Assembly (NCBI GenBank): GCA_020440605.1
Contig: JAGRNT010000018.1
Location: forward strand, 1-64,000
Direction: 5' to 3'
Length of the DNA stretch: 64,000 nucleotides
Source of the DNA: a bacterium
GTDB taxonomy: Bacteria > 4484-113 > JAFGCY01
A program made the translations under genes and the position numbers. Shown here piece by piece: positions 1 through 6,422 of this stretch. How positions within the stretch are numbered: the stretch's first letter is position 1; every line of letters begins with the position of its first letter. The notes beneath the pieces were generated by a model that saw only the letters and a program-made list of their open reading frames with translations, did not search any database and was not told where the DNA came from.

Positions 1-229
1 AAACACTGCCGATGGCGAACTCGCCCCAGACGATTTCATCCTTCAGGCCCGGGCTGACCTGCTCACCGTTCATGATGAGCTGCAGCATGTAGCGGGTCTT
101 CAGATCCTCGTCCGGGTTGAAGCGAAGAAGCTGGGCTTCCTCAACCTTGGCCTCGGCGGTGGAAAATGAGCCGACCATGGCAAGAAGCGCCACGGCAACC
201 ATGCATAACTTCTTAAATGCGTTGTTCAT
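1..229 (-). CDS. N-terminal part of a secreted protein (runs off window)
   Basis: Only the first 76 codons are present; the gene continues beyond base 1. The visible product starts MNNAFKKLCMVAVALLAMVG and ends its leader near STAEA, a classical Sec signal peptide with an AxA-like cleavage site around residue 27. The next 50 residues are soluble and mostly charged, and I recognise no family. A purine-rich GGGTGG lies 7 nt before the ATG and supports this start. Exported to the periplasm or surface is as far as the sequence goes. Confidence 0.75.
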   Translation of the reverse strand, partial: MNNAFKKLCMVAVALLAMVGSFSTAEAKVEEAQLLRFNPDEDLKTRYMLQLIMNGEQVSPGLKDEIVWGEFAIGSV

Positions 230-311
230 ACAAACCACCCTTGGCATTCCCCGGTAGTCCATTTCATTATGACTGCCGGAACGGTGATCGGTTGCGATGA
301 AATGAAAAAAC

Positions 312-383
312 TGGAGCTGAGGGGATTCGAACCCCTGACCCTCTGTCTGCCAGACAGATGCGCTACCACTGCGCCACAGCCCC
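312..383 (-). tRNA. tRNA-Ala (anticodon GGC)
   Basis: A complete 72-nt cloverleaf can be folded on the minus strand: acceptor GGGGCTG with CAGCTCC, D arm GCGC/GCGC, anticodon stem TCTGT/ACAGA around loop CTGGCAG (anticodon GGC, reads GCC), and T arm AGGGG-TTCGAAT-CCCCT. The G3:U70 pair, the alanine identity element, is present. CCA is not encoded. The 5' end is only 3 nt after the rsfS stop codon, so the tRNA is probably processed from the rsfS transcript. A run of six T follows its 3' end. Confidence 0.95.
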
Positions 384-386
384 GAA

Positions 387-782
387 TCAGTTCATCTCAA
401 CCTCTCTGCCTGCCGCCCACAAATCTTCCAGCCGGTAGAACTCCCGAAGTGCCGGAGTGAAAATGTGAACGGTCAGAACGCCGAAATCAGCGAGTATCCA
501 CTCGCCGTTTTCATAACCGTTTAGGCCGTCCGGCATTATATCATACCTGGCCATTTCCTCAATCACGTAGTCCATGATCGCCCGGTTGTGCAGGGCCGTC
601 AACCCATTGGCGATCACGATGTAATCCACGTAGTCGACCTGCTCCGAAACGTCGATCACGAGGGGACGTTCACCCTTGCGCATGTCGATCGTCTGGTGGA
701 TCAGCTGCAGGATTTCATCCATGCTCGGATCGTCGTCTTCATGATCCGTCTGCTGCGGACTCTTCTTGGGTAACTTGACCAT
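387..782 (-). CDS. rsfS: Ribosomal silencing factor RsfS (Iojap/DUF143)
   Basis: The 131-residue product matches the RsfS family along its length. After an acidic N-terminal tail come VIDVSEQVDYVDYIVIANGL (about residues 42-61), the GYENGEWILADFG segment and the terminal VHIFTPALREFYRLEDLW, all family hallmarks. RsfS binds ribosomal protein L14 on the 50S subunit and blocks joining to the 30S when nutrients are low. It follows yqeK and the LCP gene on the same strand, echoing the common nadD-yqeK-rsfS arrangement. The stop is 3 nt from tRNA-Ala. The ATG has GGGAG close upstream. Confidence 0.93.
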   Translation of the reverse strand: MVKLPKKSPQQTDHEDDDPSMDEILQLIHQTIDMRKGERPLVIDVSEQVDYVDYIVIANGLTALHNRAIMDYVIEEMARYDIMPDGLNGYENGEWILADFGVLTVHIFTPALREFYRLEDLWAAGREVEMN

Positions 783-855
783 ATACTCCCTGGCTCTGCC
801 CGCTGCGGGCCGCCGAGCAAGATTCTACTCGACGGGCGCGGGGAAACAGGCCGCT

Positions 856-2463
856 TCAGGCCGTGCCGCCGCCCTGGCCGCCGCTGGCCTGCTCACTGGG
901 GGCGACTAGGATCAGCTGCAGCTTCTGCACCGGACTGGGCTTGCCCTTGTCGTCCAGCACGCGCACGTTGATCGTGAACTCCCCGGCAGTCGTATAGTCG
1001 TGGCTGAGCTGTGGCTCGGTGCTCTGATCCTCGAAGTTGCCGTCCCCGTTCCAGTCAACCTCATAGCTCGCAACACTGCCGTCGCGGTCCGAACTCTTGG
1101 ATGCATCAAGCGTGGCCGTGAAGGGCACGGTACCAGCCTCGGCATTGAGCCGGACCACGGCCCGCGGTGGAGCATTGAGATCAGCCAGGAACTCCGCGAC
1201 CTTCTTCACATCAGAGGGAGCGATGTATTCGTCACTGGTGCGCAGGTGCTGGTTCTCGGCTGAGACTCCCGGGAGGTTGCGTTCATGTCCCGGCTCACGG
1301 GCCCAGTAGCTGGGCAGGCTCATGGACTCCATCTCCTCGAGATTGTAATCCTCGGTATGCTGTGCCAGAGCCAGCAGCTGATCCAGGCTGAGGCTGGTCT
1401 TCACGCTTTCATTGAAGAGCTTGGCAAGCTGAGGCAGCTTTGGCAGCATCTGCGGCGTGGCCATCTTTTCGAGGATCAGCTTGATCACCTTCTGCTGGCG
1501 CTGCATCCGCCCCTTGTCGCCCATCGCATCATGGCGGAAGCGGGCATAGCCCATGGCCTCCACGCCGTTGAGATGCTGCGGGCCCTTCTTCAGATGGATA
1601 TGCAGGTCCCCGGCGTTGTCATCCCAGTCCATGTTCTTCTCGACGTCCACTTCCAGTCCGCCCAGCTCGTCGATCAGCTTGATGAAACCCTCGAATTCAA
1701 TGACCACGTAGTGGTCAATCTCCATTTCCAGCAGTTTGGAAACGGACTCCCGCGCCCTGGTCAGGCCTCCCTCGGTCAGGTCCTGCTTCTTCTTCTGGTT
1801 GTACATCTGACCATAGGCATATGTATGTCCCAGCTTCTCGTAGCCGAAATTCGTGCCGTTCTGCCAGTGCTGGATCCAGCCGTCGCGCGGCAGACTGGCG
1901 AGACGGATCTGGCCGGACTCAAAATCGGTGCTGGCCACGAGCGTACTGTCATTGCGGCGGATGATGCCCGGGTCCTTCTTCGTGGCCGGGACATGGTCAA
2001 GGCCGATCAGCAGGATAGTCAGATGCTGCTTGCCGTCGAAACTTTCCTTGAGTGAGGCCTTCGGACTTACCATGTTGCGGGCCAGCTTCACACCCTGCTC
2101 CCAACGCGTACTGCTCTGGCCGGTGACCTTGTTCTCGATCGGCACCGTGAACCAGTTCCAGGCGAAGATCCCGCCCACGACGAGCAGGAAAATCAGCACC
2201 ATGCCCATCGGGCTGTGCAGCATGAAGGGCATGCGCTGCGAACGGCGGCGGCTGCCGCGCACGACCTTGCGGCTGAGCCGGGGCTGCTGCGGCACATATG
2301 GGGTGTAGGAATCCGCAGTTGCGTCTTCAGCTGTCTGCGGCTCCGTGGCAGACGGCGAGCCATGATCGGCATCCGCCTGAGCGATGTCATCCGCAAGCTG
2401 CGGAGCGGGAGCCTGCTCCTCTTCCCCGGGGGCAGTCAGATTTCTGTCGTCAGCATCCGTCAA
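856..2463 (-). CDS. LytR-CpsA-Psr (LCP) family protein with C-terminal PKD domain
   Basis: The 535-residue product has an acidic, proline-rich cytoplasmic tail (1-65), a basic stretch, one membrane segment (about 84-104) and an extracytoplasmic LCP domain (about 150-400). Family motifs include RNDSTLVAS, SLPRDGW and ARFRHDAMGDKGRMQRQQ, whose Arg and Asp residues bind the pyrophosphate of the lipid-linked substrate. LCP enzymes transfer polymers from polyprenyl-phosphate carriers to peptidoglycan or other acceptors. The last 100 residues form a PKD domain (SSDRDGSVASYEVDWNGDGN), unusual for an LCP protein. The start is TTG and overlaps the yqeK stop (TTGA), suggesting translational coupling. 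Confidence 0.88.
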   Translation of the reverse strand: MTDADDRNLTAPGEEEQAPAPQLADDIAQADADHGSPSATEPQTAEDATADSYTPYVPQQPRLSRKVVRGSRRRSQRMPFMLHSPMGMVLIFLLVVGGIFAWNWFTVPIENKVTGQSSTRWEQGVKLARNMVSPKASLKESFDGKQHLTILLIGLDHVPATKKDPGIIRRNDSTLVASTDFESGQIRLASLPRDGWIQHWQNGTNFGYEKLGHTYAYGQMYNQKKKQDLTEGGLTRARESVSKLLEMEIDHYVVIEFEGFIKLIDELGGLEVDVEKNMDWDDNAGDLHIHLKKGPQHLNGVEAMGYARFRHDAMGDKGRMQRQQKVIKLILEKMATPQMLPKLPQLAKLFNESVKTSLSLDQLLALAQHTEDYNLEEMESMSLPSYWAREPGHERNLPGVSAENQHLRTSDEYIAPSDVKKVAEFLADLNAPPRAVVRLNAEAGTVPFTATLDASKSSDRDGSVASYEVDWNGDGNFEDQSTEPQLSHDYTTAGEFTINVRVLDDKGKPSPVQKLQLILVAPSEQASGGQGGGTA

Positions 2464-3065
2464 TTCGATTCATCCCAGAGTACCCGGCGCGCATGCTGCC
2501 GGTATTCGTTGTATAGGGCCACCGTATTCTCTTCGATTGAAAGTCCCCGTTCGATAATACTGGTTAGTTTTCCGCGGGCCACGGCGAACACCGCCGCTTC
2601 CAGATCCCGCTGAGCCAGCTCGCGGATCTCATCCACGCCGGGGAACTGGCGGTCCGCACTGATGTAGTCCGCAACGTAGAGCAGCCGGGAAAGCAGGCCC
2701 ATCCCCACCCGGCCCGTCACATGGTCGCAGATCGCCTGCTCCACCTCGGGATCGTCAATCCCGAAGCGGCGCTTCAGCAGCAGGGCCCCGACCTTGCCAT
2801 GCAGCAGTTCCGGGCTCTGTTCCTCGGCGGGACTGACACCGAGCCCGCGCTCACGGGCGATGGCCAGCTGATCCGGCACGGGCAGCTTCTTGGCATTGTC
2901 ATGCAGCAGGCCGGCCAGCTCCGCCTGGTCCTCCAGCTCCGGCGCATGGATCAGCGCCAGGCGCACGCAGGCCGTGGCCACCTTGCAGCTGTGGTCATGC
3001 CGCTTGGCGCCCATGTAATCCTTCAGGGCATTGGTGAGGCGCTCGCGCTCGGCGTGCTCCAGCAT
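2460..3065 (-). CDS. yqeK: HD-domain Ap4A hydrolase-like protein, YqeK type
   Basis: The 201-residue HD phosphohydrolase reads MLEHAERERLTNALKDYMG at its start. Metal ligands are His in KRHDHSCKVA, the HD pair in GLLHDNAKK, and later His/Asp residues in the helical bundle (AICDHVTG, YVADYISADR). Family members hydrolyse diadenosine tetraphosphate symmetrically, and the gene often sits next to nadD and rsfS. A longer reading frame exists upstream, but the ATG at 3065 is preceded at exactly 7 nt by TATAAT, so I place start and transcription start together. It overlaps the LCP gene by 4 nt. Confidence 0.85.
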   Translation of the reverse strand: MLEHAERERLTNALKDYMGAKRHDHSCKVATACVRLALIHAPELEDQAELAGLLHDNAKKLPVPDQLAIARERGLGVSPAEEQSPELLHGKVGALLLKRRFGIDDPEVEQAICDHVTGRVGMGLLSRLLYVADYISADRQFPGVDEIRELAQRDLEAAVFAVARGKLTSIIERGLSIEENTVALYNEYRQHARRVLWDESN

Positions 3066-3072
3066 GGCGCAG

Positions 3073-3078
3073 ATTATA
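3073..3078 (-). promoter_or_regulatory. -10 box of a leaderless promoter for yqeK
   Basis: TATAAT on the minus strand, 7 nt before the ATG at 3065. That spacing places the transcription start at or next to the A of the start codon. No recognisable -35 box. Confidence 0.6.
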
Positions 3079-3096
3079 TCCCGGCTGGACCTGAGC

Positions 3097-3768
3097 TCAG
3101 GCGGGCGGGCGGCGGAAGACGCAGAACCAGCGCGGGCTGCCGGTCTCTCCACCGGTGGCGTGATACTCAAACAGCTCCGTCTCCAGGCCACACTGCGTGC
3201 AGAGCAGCTCCAGCTCGCTGCGGGATAGCGCCCAGGGCGGGCCGTCGATCTCCTCATCCTCCTCACGCACCCGGCAGATCAGCAGCAGCCGCCCGCCCGG
3301 GGCCAGCAGGCTCGCCAGCGGTGCCAGCATCCGCCGGCGCAGCTCCTCGGGCACGGCCTGCAGAGTGTGGATCTCCACCACGGTGCTGAACCGGCCCAGC
3401 ATATCGGCCGGAGGATCCAGCAGATCAGCCTGACGATAGGACACCCTGCTTTCAGGCCAGCGCTTCCGGCACCACTCAATCGCTGTCGGGGCCAGGTCGA
3501 AGGCGGTCACACTGTAGCCGCGCCGGGCCAGCTCCTCGGCGTCGTCTCCCAGCCCGCAGCCCACGACCACCGCCGGTCCGTTCAGGCGGCCCTCTAACTG
3601 ATCCAGCAGTTCCAGCAGCAGCGGATGCGGCTGCATGTCGGCCCAGGGTACGACGCTCAGATCGCCCGCGGCCTGGCGGTACAGCTCCTCGAACCAGCCC
3701 TGGCCGTCTCCGCGCTCCAGATGTTCGCGTGCCAGCTGCTGCGAAAGCCGCCTGTCCTTGTCCTGCAT
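3097..3768 (-). CDS. Class I SAM-dependent methyltransferase (thiopurine-methyltransferase-like)
   Basis: The 223-residue protein has a Rossmann methyltransferase fold: glycine-rich motif I VVVGCGLGDDAEELARRGY (about 68-86), the acidic end of strand 2 in VTAFDLAPTAIEWCRKRWP, motif II YRQADLLDPP, and LAPGGRLLLI after strand 5. The segment FDLAPTAIEWC resembles the TehB/TPMT group that methylates small thiol, selenium or tellurium compounds, but the substrate cannot be set. Start ATG 3768 is chosen because TATAAT lies 6 nt upstream. yqeK follows 31 nt downstream with its own -10 box. Confidence 0.8.
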   Translation of the reverse strand: MQDKDRRLSQQLAREHLERGDGQGWFEELYRQAAGDLSVVPWADMQPHPLLLELLDQLEGRLNGPAVVVGCGLGDDAEELARRGYSVTAFDLAPTAIEWCRKRWPESRVSYRQADLLDPPADMLGRFSTVVEIHTLQAVPEELRRRMLAPLASLLAPGGRLLLICRVREEDEEIDGPPWALSRSELELLCTQCGLETELFEYHATGGETGSPRWFCVFRRPPA

Positions 3769-3774
3769 ACCGCG

Positions 3775-3780
3775 ATTATA
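3775..3780 (-). promoter_or_regulatory. -10 box of a leaderless promoter for the methyltransferase gene
   Basis: TATAAT on the minus strand with a 6-nt spacer (CGCGGT) to the ATG, placing the transcription start on the start codon. It faces away from a second TATAAT at 3866-3871 that serves the divergent TPR gene. Confidence 0.6.
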
Positions 3781-3865
3781 GATCCACCCTGCGGCCAGTC
3801 CCTGAACTGATTCACGCATTTTCCTGTCATGACAGTGCATGCATCCGCAAGTCCCGACTGGTCGT

Positions 3866-3871
3866 TATAAT
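3866..3871 (+). promoter_or_regulatory. -10 box for the TPR protein gene (very short leader)
   Basis: TATAAT with 11 nt to the ATG at 3883, predicting a leader of only about 4-5 nt and no Shine-Dalgarno site. Confidence 0.5.
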
Positions 3872-3882
3872 TCCTCACTTCA

Positions 3883-4902
3883 ATGAAGCCTGTGATACTC
3901 AGCCTGCTCCTGCTGCTGGCCTGCCTGATCCTGTCCCCCCGCCTAGCCGCCGCCGATCCGCTCAATGATGAGCAGGTTGCGATCGCCGCTGAGCGCAACG
4001 GGGACCGCGACACTGCGCTCACGCTCTACCAGTCCGCGCTTGCGGGTTACGGCAGCGCGGGCCAGCACACTGAGGCGGCGCGAGTCGCCCAGTCGCTGAT
4101 GCTGCTGCAGATCAGCATGGGTGACATCGCGGATGCAATGGCCTCCTCGGAGCAGGCGCGCAGCATGCTCGTCGAGGCGGGACGAAGTGATGCTGCGGCG
4201 CAGCTGGCAGGCATGCTCGCCAGTCTGCTGAAGGCCCGCAGCGAATACGGTCTGGCCGAGGACAGCTATCTGGCCGCGCTGGCGATCCACCGCGGCAGCG
4301 GCAACCGCGTCAGCGAAGCAGGGACACTGATGAGCCTCGGCGTACTGGCTGAGCTGATGGAGAAGCCGCAGCGCAGCGCGGAGTATTACGAAGAAGCGGG
4401 TGAGGTCTATCTGGATCTCGGTGACGAACGCGGCCTGATGCACAGCTATACCAATGCCGGGCAGGCCCGGCTGGAGGCGGATGATCCGCGCGCGGCCGAG
4501 CAGGCCTTCCGCCAGGCGCTGTTCCTCTGCGGCAAGCTGGATGATCCGCACAGCTGCGTGGCCCAGCAGCTCGGACTGAGCCAGGCCCTGCGCCTGATGC
4601 AGCGCCATGCCGAAGCCCTGGAGGCGATTGCGGCCTGCCTGGAACTGCTGCAGGAGCGGCCCGACGACCTGCTCAGAGCCCGGACCCTGCTGGAACAGGG
4701 CCGTGTGCTGGCCGGCGGCGAGGATCCGCAGCAAGCCCTGCAGGTGCTCGAGGAAGCCTGGCAATTGTTCGGGCGGGAAGCGCGGCAGGAGGAGCAGGCG
4801 GCGATGGCCACGGAGCTGATCGAAGCCGCCCAGGCAGCCGGCCGCAGTGATCTGGCGGCGCGCTACCGCCAGCTCAGAAGCGAACTCAACGTCTCATCCT
4901 GA
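3883..4902 (+). CDS. Secreted TPR-repeat protein
   Basis: A 339-residue protein with a signal peptide (MKPVILSLLLLLACLILSPR, cleavage near LAAADP). The rest is a run of TPR-like helical pairs, seen in AAERNGDRDTALTLYQSALA, AGMLASLLKARSEYGLAEDS, GTLMSLGVLAELMEKPQRSA and YTNAGQARLEADDPRAAEQA. TPR arrays bind other proteins; no enzymatic motif is visible. The gene is divergent from the methyltransferase and ends 17 bp inside the 3' end of rodA, which converges on it. It is likely a periplasmic scaffold; the partner is unknown. Confidence 0.78.
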   Translation: MKPVILSLLLLLACLILSPRLAAADPLNDEQVAIAAERNGDRDTALTLYQSALAGYGSAGQHTEAARVAQSLMLLQISMGDIADAMASSEQARSMLVEAGRSDAAAQLAGMLASLLKARSEYGLAEDSYLAALAIHRGSGNRVSEAGTLMSLGVLAELMEKPQRSAEYYEEAGEVYLDLGDERGLMHSYTNAGQARLEADDPRAAEQAFRQALFLCGKLDDPHSCVAQQLGLSQALRLMQRHAEALEAIAACLELLQERPDDLLRARTLLEQGRVLAGGEDPQQALQVLEEAWQLFGREARQEEQAAMATELIEAAQAAGRSDLAARYRQLRSELNVSS

Positions 4903-6004
4903 GCGCGCGGAAGTCGCGCCGGCTGTTGAAGTACAGCGACTGGATGATCGCCAGCACCAGCCACATCGTCATCAGTGACGAACCACCCTGCGAGATGAAT
5001 GGCAACGGCAGGCCGGTCACCGGGGTCAGCCGGATCGTCATCCCGGCGGCGACGAACACATGGAAGAAGAAGAACGCGCTCGCTCCGTAGCAGATATAGC
5101 GCTCATAGTTGCTCTGCACGTCTCGTGAGATCGCGAGGATCCGCGCGATCAGGAAGAAGTACATAGTCAGTACGTAGAGGCAGCCGAGGAAGCCGTACTC
5201 CTCGGCGATCAGGGCGAAGATGAAGTCGCTTTCGATCACGGGGATGAAACCGCCGCGGGTCTGGGTGCCGCGCAGGAAGCCCTTGCCAGTCAGCCCGCCG
5301 CTGCCGACGGCGATCTCACTCTGGTTGATCTGGTAGCCGATGCCCTGCGGATCAGCCTTCGGATCGAGGAAGGCCTTGATGCGGTTGCGCTGGTGCTCAT
5401 AGAACAGGAACTGCCAGGCGAAGATGCCGCAGAGCATGAAGGCCACGAGCGTGGCGAGGATCAGGCGGCGGCGCACGGGGGTGAAGAGCGCCATCACGAA
5501 GAACACCACCACGAAGACCATCGCCGTGCCGAGGTCCGGCTGCAGCAGCACGAGCGCCAGCAGTGACAGCAGCACGCCGAGTGCGGTGAGATAGGCCCGG
5601 TCCGGCTTCATGCCCTCGCGGGAGAACAGCCAGGCGAGGATCAGGATGAAGGCCAGCTTGGCGAACTCCGAGGGCTGGATGTCAACGGGGCCGATGGAGA
5701 TCCAGCGGTTGGCACCCATGCCGTGGCTGGCACCGATGGCGAGCACGAGCGCCAGTGCGGCGGCGACCGGGACATAGAACCACAGCCAGCTTTCCGGGCG
5801 CAGGCCCCAGTTCACGCGGCGCACGAAGTGATGGACGACGAGCGCGATCACCAGCCAGACGATCTGCTTGATCTCGACCAGGGAGAAGAACACACCGGGG
5901 GTGTCACCGGCTTCCCAGGTCGCGCTGTACACGTAGACCAGCCCCGAGATGGACAGGGCCAGACCAAGCAGGAACAGGACCCAGTCGAAGCTCAGGCTGC
6001 GCAC
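4886..6004 (-). CDS. rodA: Rod shape-determining peptidoglycan glycosyltransferase RodA (SEDS family)
   Basis: The 372-residue, roughly ten-segment membrane protein has SEDS signatures: GANRWISIGPVDIQPSEFAK, TQTRGGFIPVIESDFIFALI, IAEEYGFLG and RLTPVTGLPLPFISQGGSSL. RodA polymerises glycan strands from lipid II for lateral wall growth and normally works with a class B PBP, not found here. The frame stays open far upstream, but the GTG at 6004 (product VRSLSFDWVLF...) is the only start preceded at 6 nt by TATAAT and gives the usual RodA length. Its last 17 bp overlap the convergent TPR gene. FtsW is the alternative; length and the lack of an N-terminal tail favour RodA. Confidence 0.88.
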   Translation of the reverse strand: MRSLSFDWVLFLLGLALSISGLVYVYSATWEAGDTPGVFFSLVEIKQIVWLVIALVVHHFVRRVNWGLRPESWLWFYVPVAAALALVLAIGASHGMGANRWISIGPVDIQPSEFAKLAFILILAWLFSREGMKPDRAYLTALGVLLSLLALVLLQPDLGTAMVFVVVFFVMALFTPVRRRLILATLVAFMLCGIFAWQFLFYEHQRNRIKAFLDPKADPQGIGYQINQSEIAVGSGGLTGKGFLRGTQTRGGFIPVIESDFIFALIAEEYGFLGCLYVLTMYFFLIARILAISRDVQSNYERYICYGASAFFFFHVFVAAGMTIRLTPVTGLPLPFISQGGSSLMTMWLVLAIIQSLYFNSRRDFRALRMRR

Positions 6005-6010
6005 GGGGAG

Positions 6011-6016
6011 ATTATA
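6011..6016 (-). promoter_or_regulatory. -10 box of a leaderless promoter for rodA (CTCCCC spacer)
   Basis: TATAAT, spacer CTCCCC (6 nt), then GTG. The same spacer separates the -10 box and start codon of gpmI and of the gene starting at 13528. Confidence 0.65.
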
Positions 6017-6422
6017 GTGGGACGCGGGAGGGGAATGCGGGATGGGAAGGATATAGGAGCTGGGTTGTAGGGGGTAGCGGTGCGCCCCCGGCGCAACTGG
6101 GAGTGGATGTTGCGAAGTGAGCTTTGCATCGCGAGTTGGCAACGAAGCAGCACGCCGCGCAGTCGCGCGAGTGGAAGCGTGCTCGCCAGACCGGTTTTAT
6201 TGGCGCAGAGCCGCAGAGAATAAAGAGAGGCGCAGAGAAGACTGAATCAGAAATACGTCATGCTGCGATGGGACAACTGTCCCCGAACAATGAAAATGGC
6301 GGCGCAGCCCTGGCCAAACTGAGAGATGCTTATTTCCCCGGAGCAACATTTCGTTACTCCTTATTGCTAGGGTGTAATACTGGACCGGGGTTGCCGCCCC
6401 GGTTCTCTTGTTCTCAATGGCG
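6017..6422. repeat. Gene-free spacer with repeat fragments upstream of rodA
   Basis: About 400 bp without a convincing gene. It holds 6049-6080, a 32-bp unit matching 9253-9284 at 27 of 32 positions. It also holds 6202-6240, a run of GCGCAGAG/CCGCAGAG words of the same type as the inverted ends of the cassette at 16326-16843. Near 6381 ACCGGGG-N6-CCCCGGT can form a hairpin just past the end of the downstream minus-strand gene, but without a U tract for that gene. Confidence 0.55.

Noticed and set aside
1285..2055. 256-codon ORF on the plus strand inside the LCP gene
   Set aside because: Antisense shadow of a GC-rich gene: no family resemblance, His/Gln/Leu-rich composition typical of reverse-frame translation, while the minus-strand frame has clear LCP motifs.
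6374..6410. Hairpin ACCGGGG/CCCCGGT considered as terminator of the PKD gene
   Set aside because: The T-rich side lies on the wrong strand for the gene ending at 6423.
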